Shown piece by piece: positions 28,646 through 36,489 of a stretch of DNA of 64,000 nt; position 1 is the stretch's first letter, and each line of letters starts with the position of its first letter. The translations under genes and the position numbers were made by a program. The notes under the pieces were generated by a model. That model did no database searches. It was not told where the DNA came from and saw nothing but the letters and a program-made list of their open reading frames with translations. Source of the stretch: Planomicrobium stackebrandtii (lineage in GTDB: Bacteria; Bacillota; Bacilli; Bacillales_A; Planococcaceae); contig NZ_JAUSWB010000007.1 of assembly GCF_030814955.1 (NCBI RefSeq), positions 186,001 through 250,000 of the forward strand, given 5' to 3'.

Positions 28646-29086
28646 ATGAGCATGGATTTTAATTTCCTAATGAATGATATAACTACACAAGCCCGCCAGG
28701 AATTGATCGACGGTGGATATACACAGCTTGAAACAGCTGAAGCGGTAAATGAAGCATTTTCACAAAAAGGCACAAGCCTTGTCATGGTCAACTCTGTATG
28801 CGGATGCGCAGGCGGCATTGCACGTCCGGCAGCTTTGCATTCAATCCATTACGACAAACGCCCAGATAACTTGTTCACTGTTTTTGCTGGACAGGACAAG
28901 GAAGCGACTGCTCAAGCACGCGCAATTTTCGGTGATGACCACTTGCCGTCTTCTCCATCATTCGTCTTTTTAAAAGATGGGAAAATGGTTGACGAAATTG
29001 GCCGCCACGAAATCGAAGGCCACGATCCAATGTCTGTAATCACTCATATCCAAGCAATATTCGAACAGCATTGCGACGAAGTTTAA
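28646..29086 (+). CDS. brxB: Bacilliredoxin BrxA/BrxB family (YphP/YqiW)
   Basis: 146 residues with the CGC active site in [14 protein letters not shown], the hallmark of bacilliredoxins, in a thioredoxin-like fold ([29 protein letters not shown]). Family members remove bacillithiol from S-bacillithiolated proteins. In B. subtilis yqiW lies right after the bkd operon, as here, although mutAB-meaB intervenes in this genome. The ATG at 28646 has AAGGAG upstream. Confidence 0.92.
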   Translation: MSMDFNFLMNDITTQARQELIDGGYTQLETAEAVNEAFSQKGTSLVMVNSVCGCAGGIARPAALHSIHYDKRPDNLFTVFAGQDKEATAQARAIFGDDHLPSSPSFVFLKDGKMVDEIGRHEIEGHDPMSVITHIQAIFEQHCDEV

Positions 29087-29089
29087 GAA

Positions 29090-29118
29090 GGAATGCCTCT
29101 TTTGGGGGCATTTTTTTC
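29090..29118 (+). terminator. Terminator after the bacilliredoxin gene
   Basis: GAATGCC and GGGGCATT pair around TCTTTTG and are followed by seven Ts. Confidence 0.7.
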
Positions 29119-29140
29119 ATGTCAAAATTTGGAGGGGACA

Positions 29141-30133
29141 ATGAAGCTGAATCTAAAGCCTTTTTCCATTGGGTATCGAACGATGAAAACCGCATTGGGC
29201 GTGGCAATCGCGATTTATATTGCGCAGCTGCTGCAGCTCGACTACTATGTTTCTGCTGGTATTTTGACTATCCTCTGTATACAACCGACAAAGAAAAAAT
29301 CAATTTGGGCAGCTTTTTCACGCTTTATCGCCAGTTTGATCGGGATCTTATACGCATTTATCTTTTTTGAAGGAATCGCTTATCACCCGATTATGATCGG
29401 TATCCTCATTGTCCTCTTTATTCCATTACTGGTGACGCTGCGGTTCCAGGACGGTTTTGTCTCAAGTTCCGTTATCCTTCTGCATTTATACGATGCCAAA
29501 AACTTGAATTTTGATTTGCTTGTCAATGAACTGATTTTGATGCTGGTAGGGTTTGGTACGGCATTGGCAGTCAATATGTACATGCCAAGCATCGAGAAGA
29601 AGCTGGCAAATTACCGCCATGAAATTGAAAATTTATATGCATCCATATTCCGCGAAATTGCCGTCTATTTGCGTGAAGGGGAATCAGCCTGGAGCGGCAA
29701 GGAACTGATGGAAGCCCGAAAACTGCTGGAGAGTGCCAAAGCTTTAGCTTACCAGGATGTTGAAAATCATATTACACGGCACGAAAATAAATATTATCAT
29801 TATTTTGAAATGCGGGAACAGCAACTTGAGATCATCGAACGCATTTTGCCGAAGATTACAGCTCTGCCGGTAATCGTGGACCAAACGGATCTGGTAGCCG
29901 ATTTCCTGGAAGATTTATCGGAACATGTTCACTCAGGCAATACCGCATACCGCTATATTTCAAAACTGGACAAAGTCAAAGAAAACTTTGCCGAATTGCC
30001 TTTGCCGGATAGCCACGAAAAATTTCTGGCAATGGCCGAACTCTATCAGGTCATTCACGAAATGGAATCCTACCTGGAGATCAAGCAATCCTATAAAGGA
30101 TTTCATACAAGAAAAGCGGAAGCGCCCATGTAG
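29141..30133 (+). CDS. Aromatic acid exporter family protein (YqjA-like, ArAE_1)
   Basis: 330 residues. The N-terminal half has about four membrane helices (TALGVAIAIYIAQLL, ISAGILTILCIQP-like segment, LIGILYAFIFFEGIAY, IMIGILIVLFIPLLV), the C-terminal half is a soluble helical domain (about 150-330). This is the architecture of the ArAE_1 family; its substrates are unproven. The ATG at 29141 is preceded by GGAGGGG. The last eight residues (TRKAEAPM) and the stop codon lie within a structured repeat that starts at 30111, so the original C terminus was probably replaced. Confidence 0.85.
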   Translation: MKLNLKPFSIGYRTMKTALGVAIAIYIAQLLQLDYYVSAGILTILCIQPTKKKSIWAAFSRFIASLIGILYAFIFFEGIAYHPIMIGILIVLFIPLLVTLRFQDGFVSSSVILLHLYDAKNLNFDLLVNELILMLVGFGTALAVNMYMPSIEKKLANYRHEIENLYASIFREIAVYLREGESAWSGKELMEARKLLESAKALAYQDVENHITRHENKYYHYFEMREQQLEIIERILPKITALPVIVDQTDLVADFLEDLSEHVHSGNTAYRYISKLDKVKENFAELPLPDSHEKFLAMAELYQVIHEMESYLEIKQSYKGFHTRKAEAPM

Positions 30134-30354
30134 CTCTGCCGGGCATAAGACGAACCAGCGAAGTGGCGCATTTTGCCACACAGCACGAAAAGTGAAAGTG
30201 CCTGTTCAGCTCTGACAGATGTAAGACGATCTGGCGAAGCGGCGTGTTTTCAGCCGCACAGCCAGATTGGCTTACATCCCGAAGAGCTAGGCACTGCAAC
30301 TGGACACCTGGGTTGGCTTATGACCTAAAGAGCTGGGCGCTAGAGTCTGGACAA
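30111..30354. repeat. Structured intergenic repeat, copy 5, split by copy 6
   Basis: The left part, 30111-30184, runs from GAAAAGCGGAAGCGCCC to GCCACACAGC. The right part, about 30306-30354, resumes with CTGGGTTGGCTTATGACC and ends GGGCGCTAGAGTCTGGACA. Joined, they match copy 1 of the bkdAB–bkdB array. The middle is a complete second copy. Confidence 0.75.
30187..30305. repeat. Structured intergenic repeat, copy 6, nested inside copy 5
   Basis: It begins GAAAAGTGAAAGTGCCTG and ends AGGCACTGCAACTGGAC. Stems: GTGCCT/AGGCAC, GATGTAAG/CTTACATC, CTGGC/GCCAG, GCGGC/GCCGC. Each stem differs from copy 1 in both arms. Confidence 0.78.
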
Positions 30355-30358
30355 TGAA

Positions 30359-30403
30359 GAAAAGCGGAAGCGCCCGTGTAGCTCTGACGGGCATAAGACA
30401 GAC
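30359..30403. repeat. Structured intergenic repeat, copy 7 (5' half only)
   Basis: GAAAAGCGGAAGCGCCCG and GGGCATAAGACAGAC match only the left arm of the element. It lies five bases after copy 5. Confidence 0.7.
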
Positions 30404-30415
30404 ATAATCTTAAAT

Positions 30416-30454
30416 AAAAAGCAGCAAGAGCTCAAGGCTCTTGCTGCTTTTTAA
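30416..30454. terminator. Bidirectional terminator
   Basis: AAAAAGCAGCAAGAGC and GCTCTTGCTGCTTTTT form a 16-bp perfect stem with a five-base loop. It serves the convergent Prli42 gene and whatever is read through the repeats. Confidence 0.85.
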
Positions 30455-30459
30455 TTCTA

Positions 30460-30555
30460 TTAAATTACAAAGCTTAATCCCATCAATAAACTTGATAACA
30501 GCATGATGGCGATCATTGCGTAGACGATAAACTTACGGAAAGCGGCATTTCTCAT
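30460..30555 (-). CDS. prli42: Prli42-like stressosome-associated miniprotein
   Basis: 31 residues: a basic N terminus (MRNAAFRKFIVY) followed by one membrane helix (AMIAIMLLSSLLMGLSFVI). This matches the pattern of Prli42, a membrane miniprotein first described in Listeria that tethers the stressosome protein RsbR and that is conserved in Bacillales. AAAGGAGT precedes the ATG by about ten bases. Convergent with the upstream repeats and divergent from the epimerase gene. Assignment rests on sequence pattern and size. Confidence 0.75.
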   Translation of the reverse strand: MRNAAFRKFIVYAMIAIMLLSSLLMGLSFVI

Positions 30556-30720
30556 CAGTGGAAAACTCCTTTTTCAATCAGGTCTATGTGCAAATCATAT
30601 CATATTTTCATGGAGAGTTGAAGAGACATGCTGACTGTTTTCCAAATATTCGCTAACAGCTAGAGTTTTCGACAGCGAATCTGTACAATAAGAGAGAAGT
30701 CAAAAAAGGAAGTGAAAAGG

Positions 30721-31119
30721 ATGAAGAAAGTAGATCATATCGGAATCGCTGTGCGGGATTTGAATGCTGTCCTTCCTTACTACACGGACACACTTGGGCT
30801 CCCGCTAATGAAAATTGAAGAAGTGGAAACGCAGAAAGTGCGTGTCGCGTTTATCGATGCCGGCAACGTCAAACTGGAGCTGCTGGAACCAATGGATGAT
30901 GAAAGCGCCATCTTTAAATTTCTGGAGAAAAAAGGCGAAGGCATCCACCACATTGCGTTTGGCGTTGAAAACATCGAACAGCGCATGGAAGAGCTGCGCG
31001 ACAACGGCGTTCGCCTGCTGAGCGACAAGCCTAATCCGGGTGCCGGAGGAGCTATGGTGGCATTTTTGCATCCGAAATCATCGAACGGGGTATTATACGA
31101 ACTTTGTGAAAAAGAGTGA
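30721..31119 (+). CDS. mce: Methylmalonyl-CoA epimerase
   Basis: 132 residues of the vicinal oxygen chelate fold: KVDHIGIAVRDLNAVLPYYTDTLGL with the metal His, the second metal His in GEGIHHIAFGVENIE, and the C-terminal Glu in GVLYELCE. It converts (S)- to (R)-methylmalonyl-CoA, the substrate of MutAB, whose genes lie 3 kb upstream. The ATG at 30721 is preferred over a GTG at 30712 because of the spacing to AAAGGA. The carboxylase gene follows after 14 bases, as yqjC-yqjD in B. subtilis. Confidence 0.92.
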   Translation: MKKVDHIGIAVRDLNAVLPYYTDTLGLPLMKIEEVETQKVRVAFIDAGNVKLELLEPMDDESAIFKFLEKKGEGIHHIAFGVENIEQRMEELRDNGVRLLSDKPNPGAGGAMVAFLHPKSSNGVLYELCEKE

Positions 31120-31133
31120 TTGGGAGTGGGAAA

Positions 31134-32675
31134 ATGGACATTTACGAAAGAATCAATGAATTGTACGACCGCAAGCGTGAAATCGAGCTGGGCGGCGGCG
31201 AAGAACGCATTGCCAAACAACATGAAAAAGGCAAGCTGACAGCACGTGAGCGCATTGATTTATTGCTTGATGAAGATTCTTTTGTCGAGTTGAGCCCTTT
31301 TGTAGAACATCGCACGACGGATTTCGGCATGGCCAAAGGACCTGGAGAAGGCGTTGTGACCGGATACGGCAAAGTAAATGGCAGACCCATTTACTTGTTT
31401 TCGCAGGATTTTACCGTTTTCGGTGGAGCTCTAGGTGAAATGCATGCAAAAAAAATTGCCAATGTCATGGACTTGGCGGCGCGCAACGGTGCGCCGTTTA
31501 TCGGTTTGAACGATTCCGGCGGTGCGCGTATCCAAGAAGGCGTCCTGTCACTTGATGGCTATGGCCAAATTTTCTACCGCAATTCCATTTATTCAGGTGT
31601 CATCCCGCAAATTTCTGTCATTATGGGACCTTCTGCAGGCGGTGCGGTTTATTCGCCCGCTATTACGGATTTTGTTTTCATGGTTGATAAAACGAGTCAA
31701 ATGTTCATTACAGGTCCGAAAGTCATCGAAACTGTCACAGGTGAAAAAATTTCCTCTGAGGATCTTGGGGGATCGAGAGTACATACAGCAATCAGTGGGA
31801 ACGCCCACTTCCGCGGCGAATCTGAACAAAAAGTACTGGAAATGGTCCGTCAACTGATCAGCTATTTGCCGCAAAACAATACAGAAATGCCGCCGCGCCT
31901 TGACGGCGGAGAAGATGACGATTACCGGCCAGATCTGGCTGATGTCGTTCCATATGAAGCAATTCGCCCTTACGATGTCCGGAAAGTGGTTGAGCAAGTG
32001 GTGGACAGGGACAGCTTTATGGAAGTGCAGCCTGAATTTGCCCGCAATATTGTGGTGGGCCTTGCGCGCATCAAAGGTGAAACAGTCGGACTTGTCTGCA
32101 ACCAGCCAAAAGTTATGGCAGGCGGGCTTGATATTGATTCTTCCGATAAGGCAGCCCGTTTTATCCGGTTCTGTGATTCGTTCAACATTCCGCTGATTAC
32201 GTTCGAAGACGTTACCGGATTTTTCCCGGGCATCAAGCAGGAGCATGGAGGCATCATCCGCCACGGGGCGAAAATTCTGTATGCCTATTCGGAAGCGACT
32301 GTCCCTAAAATGACAGTTATTCTTCGGAAAGCTTATGGGGGTGCATATGTAGCGCTGAATTCCAAATCGATCGGTGCCGACTTGGTGTATTCATGGCCAA
32401 ATGCGGAAATCGCAGTGATGGGACCCAATGGCGCTGCTAATATCATTTTTGCCCGTGAAATCGCAGCAAGCGACAATCCGGAAGAAACACGTGCAGCAAA
32501 AATTGAAGAATACCGAGTGAAATTCGCCAACCCATATGTTGCGGCAGCACAGGGAATGGTCGATGATGTCATCGATCCGCGCGAAACCCGCATCAAACTA
32601 ATTCAGGCATTAGAAATGATGCGCAATAAAAAAGATACACGGCCAGCCAAAAAACACGGCAATATGCCGCTGTAA
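31134..32675 (+). CDS. yqjD: Acyl-CoA (propionyl-CoA) carboxylase beta subunit, YqjD-type
   Basis: 513 residues of the carboxyltransferase family: ARERIDLLLDEDSFVEL, two crotonase-like halves with LNDSGGARIQEGV, PSAGGAVYSPAITDF, and GGIIRHGAKILYAYSEATVPK with LRKAYGGAYVALN in the C-terminal half. Such subunits carboxylate propionyl-CoA to methylmalonyl-CoA, or are part of a decarboxylase. Sitting beside Mce, the carboxylase role fits best. No dedicated biotin-carrier gene is adjacent, so it may use another BC/BCCP. Confidence 0.88.
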   Translation: MDIYERINELYDRKREIELGGGEERIAKQHEKGKLTARERIDLLLDEDSFVELSPFVEHRTTDFGMAKGPGEGVVTGYGKVNGRPIYLFSQDFTVFGGALGEMHAKKIANVMDLAARNGAPFIGLNDSGGARIQEGVLSLDGYGQIFYRNSIYSGVIPQISVIMGPSAGGAVYSPAITDFVFMVDKTSQMFITGPKVIETVTGEKISSEDLGGSRVHTAISGNAHFRGESEQKVLEMVRQLISYLPQNNTEMPPRLDGGEDDDYRPDLADVVPYEAIRPYDVRKVVEQVVDRDSFMEVQPEFARNIVVGLARIKGETVGLVCNQPKVMAGGLDIDSSDKAARFIRFCDSFNIPLITFEDVTGFFPGIKQEHGGIIRHGAKILYAYSEATVPKMTVILRKAYGGAYVALNSKSIGADLVYSWPNAEIAVMGPNGAANIIFAREIAASDNPEETRAAKIEEYRVKFANPYVAAAQGMVDDVIDPRETRIKLIQALEMMRNKKDTRPAKKHGNMPL

Positions 32676-32695
32676 GTATAGAAGAGGTGCTTTGG

Positions 32696-33814
32696 ATGAA
32701 TAACGAAAGATTGATGAACGAATTTTTGGAATTGCTTCAAATAGATTCTGAAACCAAACACGAAGGTGAAATCGCAGCAATCCTGCAAACCAAATTGGAA
32801 GCGATGGGCTTTCATGTAGCGATTGACGAATCCGCGGCAGTTACCGGCCACGGTGCAGGCAATATCATCGCTACGCTGCGCGGTACACTGAGCGAAGTTC
32901 CGGCTATTTATTTTACGGTTCATATGGACACAGTTACACCGGGTGTTGGCGTCAAACCTGAAATTCGTGATGGCTATGTCTACTCGGACGGTACGACCAT
33001 ACTGGGAGCAGACGACAAAGCCGGCATAGCGGCTTTGTTTGAAATGATCCGTGTGCTTCAGGAACAGCAAATTGAACACGGTGATATTCAATTAGTAATT
33101 ACGGCTGGAGAAGAAAGCGGTTTGGTTGGCGCGAAGGAACTGGACTCGTCTCTATTGATTGCCAAATATGGCTATGCGGTGGACAGCGATGGCAAAGTGG
33201 GCGGCATCGTGACGGCAGCCCCGAATCAGGCGAAATTGTGGACGACCATCCACGGGAAAACAGCGCATGCAGGCGTGGCGCCTGAAAAAGGCATTTCGGC
33301 TATCACCATCGCCGCCAAAGCAATCGCAAAAATGACGCTTGGCCGCATTGATGAGGAAACAACAGCTAATATCGGCCGTTTTGAAGGCGGAAGAGCCACT
33401 AATATCGTCTGCGACGAAGTCAATATTCTATCGGAAGCGCGTTCGATCAGCGAAGACAAACTGGCAAGTCAAACCACCCATATGGAGTCTGTTTTTGAAC
33501 AAATGGCAGAGAAAATGGGTGGACGTGCAGAAACGGAAGTCAAGCTCATGTATCCAGGATTTCATTTTGACGATATGGATCCAGTTGTGGAAATTGCCCA
33601 AAAAGCAGCAACAAAAATTGGCCGCCCGTCACCGGTCCTGACAAGCGGCGGCGGCAGCGATGCCAATATCTTTAACGGTTTTGGCATCCCAACTGTCAAT
33701 CTATGTGTCGGTTATGAAGAAATCCATACCAAAAATGAGCGCATGCCGATCGAGGAACTTGAAAAATTGACCGAATTGCTCGTAGAAATCGTCAAAGAAT
33801 CAGCCCTGAACTAA
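32696..33814 (+). CDS. M20/M25 family metallopeptidase (PepT-like, YqjE)
   Basis: 372 residues. Zinc ligands in VHMDTVTPG, the catalytic GADDKAG and AGEESGLVG, a lid domain (residues about 180-290) and the last His in YEEIHTKNERM. Family members are aminopeptidases such as tripeptidase T; the true substrate of the YqjE group is not established. GAGGTG precedes the ATG at 32696. Same operon as mce and yqjD. Confidence 0.88.
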   Translation: MNNERLMNEFLELLQIDSETKHEGEIAAILQTKLEAMGFHVAIDESAAVTGHGAGNIIATLRGTLSEVPAIYFTVHMDTVTPGVGVKPEIRDGYVYSDGTTILGADDKAGIAALFEMIRVLQEQQIEHGDIQLVITAGEESGLVGAKELDSSLLIAKYGYAVDSDGKVGGIVTAAPNQAKLWTTIHGKTAHAGVAPEKGISAITIAAKAIAKMTLGRIDEETTANIGRFEGGRATNIVCDEVNILSEARSISEDKLASQTTHMESVFEQMAEKMGGRAETEVKLMYPGFHFDDMDPVVEIAQKAATKIGRPSPVLTSGGGSDANIFNGFGIPTVNLCVGYEEIHTKNERMPIEELEKLTELLVEIVKESALN

Positions 33815-33831
33815 ATAATTGGAGTTGCAGG

Positions 33832-33867
33832 AAAGAGGGAACAGGATGTATGTTCCCTCTTTTTTTG
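33832..33867 (+). terminator. Rho-independent terminator after the M20 peptidase gene
   Basis: AAAGAGGGAACA and TGTTCCCTCTTT form a 12-bp stem around GGATGTA and run into Ts. The right arm overlaps the -35 region of the probable dinB promoter (TGA-TACACT, extended -10, at 33868-33876). Confidence 0.8.
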
Positions 33868-33903
33868 ATACACTGAAAGAAAACGGAAAGAAGAGCGATT
33901 TTC

Positions 33904-35139
33904 ATGGCCAGCCGAATCATCTTCCATATTGATATGAATAGTTTTTATGCGTCTGTCGAACAATCGCATAACCCTGAGTTGAAGGGTAAAGCGATTGCAA
34001 TTGCTGGCAATCCAAAAGAACGGAGAGGCATCATTGTCACCTGTTCTTATGAAGCACGGGCACATGGCATCTACACCACCATGCAGGTACATGAAGCCAA
34101 GCGGAAATATCCGGATCTTCTGCTCCTACCGCCGAACTTTGAACGCTACCGGGCCGCATCCAAAGCGATATTTGAAATTTTGCGTTCCTATACAGAAATG
34201 GTGGAACCGGTATCGATTGATGAAGGGTATGTAGATGTTACTGAATTGGCCGAACAGCGGCATGCGTTGGAAATCGCGGACGAAATTCAGCAGCGCCTGC
34301 TTGCTGAGTTGGATCTGCCCTGTTCGATCGGCATTGCTCCCAACAAGTTTCTGGCTAAAACGGCTTCAGACATGAAAAAGCCGCTTGGCATAACGGTTTT
34401 GCGAAAACGCGACATTAAGGCTATGTTGTGGCCAAAGCCGGTGATTGAGATGCATGGCATCGGCGAAAGTACGGCTGCACGGCTGAAAAGCTTGAAAATC
34501 GAAACCATCGGTGAATTGGCCGCAGCAAACGAAGGATTGGTCAAAGAAAAGATGGGGAAAAATGGCATACGCCTGCAAGCTCGCGCTAATGGAGTCGATG
34601 ACAGGCCGGTAGATCCCGATTCAATCTATGACACAAAAAGCGTCGGTACTTCCACCACTTTGCCTGTGGATGAAACGGATGAACAAAACCTGAAAGCATT
34701 GTTTCGCCAGCTCAGTGAAAAAGTGGCCAATCGCCTGGAGGCAAAAGAACTGGCAGGTCCAACTGTCAGCATCCAGACGCGCAGTTCGGATTGGAAAAAC
34801 AGAACCCGCAGCGTCACTCTGAATAATACCGTCTGGAAAGCAGATGACATACACCGGAACGCCTGGCAGCTATTCACTAAGCATTGGAACGGGGAGCCTC
34901 TGAGGCTGATCGGCGTCACGGTGTCGAATGTTGCCGATAAAGGCGATATGACAGAACAGTTGTCGATTTTTAATTTTCAGGAGCACGCACGCGAAGAACC
35001 GATTCTTGATTTGATGTCCCAACTGGAAAGCCGATTTGGCAAAAGTGTCTTGACGCGTGGAACAAAAATCAAAAAAGCAAATTATGATTCGAAAACAAGT
35101 TTCAGCAAAGATTTTCTGGACGATCATGAAAGAAAGTAG
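33904..35139 (+). CDS. dinB: DNA polymerase IV (Y family, YqjH)
   Basis: 411 residues: palm motif DMNSFYASVEQS, catalytic VSIDEGYVDVTE, GIAPNKFLAKTASDMKKP, the helix-hairpin-helix thumb (EMHGIGESTAARLKSL) and the little-finger domain. It is an error-prone lesion-bypass polymerase. No good LexA box (GAAC-N4-GTTC) is visible upstream; the GGGAAC..GTTCCC repeat there is too widely spaced and is the terminator. In B. subtilis gndA and zwf follow; here rnz follows after seven bases. Confidence 0.94.
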   Translation: MASRIIFHIDMNSFYASVEQSHNPELKGKAIAIAGNPKERRGIIVTCSYEARAHGIYTTMQVHEAKRKYPDLLLLPPNFERYRAASKAIFEILRSYTEMVEPVSIDEGYVDVTELAEQRHALEIADEIQQRLLAELDLPCSIGIAPNKFLAKTASDMKKPLGITVLRKRDIKAMLWPKPVIEMHGIGESTAARLKSLKIETIGELAAANEGLVKEKMGKNGIRLQARANGVDDRPVDPDSIYDTKSVGTSTTLPVDETDEQNLKALFRQLSEKVANRLEAKELAGPTVSIQTRSSDWKNRTRSVTLNNTVWKADDIHRNAWQLFTKHWNGEPLRLIGVTVSNVADKGDMTEQLSIFNFQEHAREEPILDLMSQLESRFGKSVLTRGTKIKKANYDSKTSFSKDFLDDHERK

Positions 35140-35146
35140 GGAAAGC

Positions 35147-36106
35147 ATGCAATTATTATTTCTGGGCACCGGTGCCGGAATGCCATCTAAACAACGCAAT
35201 ACTTCTGCGCTGGTGCTGAAACTGCTTGAAGAGCGGGGAACGGTTTGGCTGTTCGACTGTGGAGAAGCAACTCAGCACCAGATTCTTCATACGACCGTAA
35301 AGCCGCGAAAAATCGAAAAGATTTTCATCACCCATTTGCATGGGGACCATATTTTCGGTTTGCCCGGTTTGCTTGGATCCCGTTCATTCCAGGGCGGCGA
35401 CGAAATGCTGGACATTTACGGCCCTGCGGGAATCAAAGAATTTATAGAAATGACCTTATCGCTAAGCCGAACCCATTTGACGTATACGATCGCCTATCAT
35501 GAGCTGTCAGAAGGCATGCTGTTTGAAGATGGGCTCATGACAGTAGAGACTCGGTTGCTGAACCACGTCATCCCATCATATGGCTTTCGCATCACCCAAA
35601 AGCCGTTGCCGCCGAAACTGCTGGTCAACAAGGCGCTGGCGCTTGGCGTCCCCAAAGGTCCGATGCTGGCCAGATTGAAGAACGGGGAAGATGTGGAAAT
35701 CGCGGACGGGCAGTGGGTTCGGAGCGGGGATGTGACAGAACCGGAAGAGCCTGGATTTATCGTCACAATTCTGGGGGATACCCGTTTTTGCGAAGCAGCT
35801 GTCGCACTGGGCCGAAATGCAGACGTTTTGGTTCATGAAGCGACGTTTGATGGAAACTCCAAAAAAATGGCAGGTGAATATGGCCATTCAACTGTTTACG
35901 ATGCAGCGGAAACAGCCCGTTTAGCCGGTGCTGATACCTTGATCATGAACCACATCAGCGCCCGTTTTTTGCCGGAAGACGACAAACTGCTGCTCAAGCA
36001 AATGAAGGAAATTCATCCGCGGGGATTTATCGCCCACGATTTCGCCGAATTCGACTGGGTGCAGCAGGACAAAAAAATTAGGAAAAAACAGGTAAGCCGT
36101 CCTTAA
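35147..36106 (+). CDS. rnz: Ribonuclease Z
   Basis: 319 residues: LFLGTGAGMPSKQRN, the metallo-beta-lactamase motif ITHLHGDHIFGLPGLL, the flexible arm (about 150-180), ILGDTRFCEAAV, VHEATFD and HSTVYDAAETA. It cuts the 3' trailer of tRNA precursors that lack an encoded CCA. The ATG at 35147 gives the family N terminus. The terminator arm overlaps its last codons. Confidence 0.95.
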   Translation: MQLLFLGTGAGMPSKQRNTSALVLKLLEERGTVWLFDCGEATQHQILHTTVKPRKIEKIFITHLHGDHIFGLPGLLGSRSFQGGDEMLDIYGPAGIKEFIEMTLSLSRTHLTYTIAYHELSEGMLFEDGLMTVETRLLNHVIPSYGFRITQKPLPPKLLVNKALALGVPKGPMLARLKNGEDVEIADGQWVRSGDVTEPEEPGFIVTILGDTRFCEAAVALGRNADVLVHEATFDGNSKKMAGEYGHSTVYDAAETARLAGADTLIMNHISARFLPEDDKLLLKQMKEIHPRGFIAHDFAEFDWVQQDKKIRKKQVSRP

Positions 36107-36121
36107 AAGATGGCTTTTTTT
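36094..36121 (+). terminator. Rho-independent terminator of the dinB–rnz operon
   Basis: AAGCCGTC and GATGGCTT pair with a short loop and run into seven Ts; the left arm lies in the rnz coding sequence. Confidence 0.7.
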
Positions 36122-36151
36122 AGTAAATGCTAAAATTATTTATGGAAATAA

Positions 36152-36180
36152 TAGAACATACGTTCTTTTTGTGATAAAAT
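36152..36180 (+). promoter_or_regulatory. LexA-type operator overlapping the promoter of the toxin-like gene
   Basis: AGAACATACGTTCT (36153-36166) fits the Gram-positive SOS box pattern GAAC-RNRY-GTTY. An extended -10, TGA-TAAAAT, ends at 36180. With 17-base spacing the -35 would fall inside the operator, so bound LexA should block RNA polymerase. Confidence 0.65.
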
Positions 36181-36236
36181 AAAGTTACAGCTGTATGAGG
36201 GCGGTTTGGCCATTCCCCAGGAAAGGGGGTGGTAAC

Positions 36237-36344
36237 ATGACCATCACAGAATCATTCGGTCTCGTTTTTACGAGCATCGGGTTGACGATCAGCGCATTGA
36301 CACTCGTCATTTCCATGATTTTGGTCATAAACAAAAAAAAATAA
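36237..36344 (+). CDS. Small hydrophobic toxin-like peptide (holin-like type I toxin family)
   Basis: 35 residues: MTITESFGLVFTSIGLT, then a hydrophobic helix (ISALTLVISMILVI) and a lysine tail (NKKK). The design and the long SD, GGAAAGGGGGTGGTAAC, are those of the holin-like/TxpA-BsrG-type toxins of type I toxin–antitoxin systems. CCCC before the SD can pair with GGGG in it (36215-36229), which would hide the SD in the full-length transcript. An antisense RNA promoter faces it from the right. Toxicity is inferred. Confidence 0.7.
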   Translation: MTITESFGLVFTSIGLTISALTLVISMILVINKKK

Positions 36345-36378
36345 CCGTCCCATGTGGCGTGGAATGACGGTTATTTTT
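36338..36378. terminator. Bidirectional terminator of the toxin-like mRNA and antisense RNA
   Basis: AAAATAACCGTC (36338-36349) and GACGGTTATTTT (36366-36377) form a 12-bp perfect stem; T runs exist on both strands. Confidence 0.75.
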
Positions 36379-36423
36379 AAGCCTGTATTCCAGCCAACCG
36401 CTCTCGTGGCGGCATACAGCTGG

Positions 36424-36450
36424 CCGAATGCTTACGCATTCGGTTTTTTT
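36424..36450 (+). terminator. Second terminator downstream of the toxin-like gene
   Basis: CCGAATGC and GCATTCGG form an 8-bp stem with a four-base loop followed by seven Ts on the plus strand. Readthrough of the first terminator would stop here and give a longer mRNA that overlaps the whole antisense RNA. Confidence 0.7.
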
Positions 36451-36461
36451 ACGTTACCTTT

Positions 36462-36489
36462 AGTATACTAAATCTGAATTATTTTGCAA
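36462..36489 (-). promoter_or_regulatory. Promoter of the predicted antisense RNA
   Basis: On the minus strand TTGCAA (36489-36484), 16 bases, TATACT (36467-36462). The -35 box begins six bases beyond the namA stop codon. Confidence 0.6.

Larger units (their letters stand above)
36333..36455 (-). ncRNA. Predicted antisense RNA antitoxin
   Basis: From the minus-strand promoter at 36462-36489 a transcript of about 120 bases would run into the toxin gene's 3' end. Its hairpin GACGGTTATT/AATAACCGTC followed by nine Ts on that strand would end it within the toxin's lysine codons. It contains three further hairpins, including GCATTCGG near its 5' end. It would pair with the toxin mRNA 3' region, as known antitoxin RNAs do. 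Confidence 0.55.

Noticed and set aside
31593..32264. 223-codon open frame on the minus strand within the carboxylase gene
   Set aside because: It is the complement of a conserved coding region and has no start site or motif.
33832..33867. GGGAAC..GTTCCC inverted repeat as a LexA site for dinB
   Set aside because: The half sites are nine bases apart instead of four, and the repeat with its T run is better explained as a terminator.
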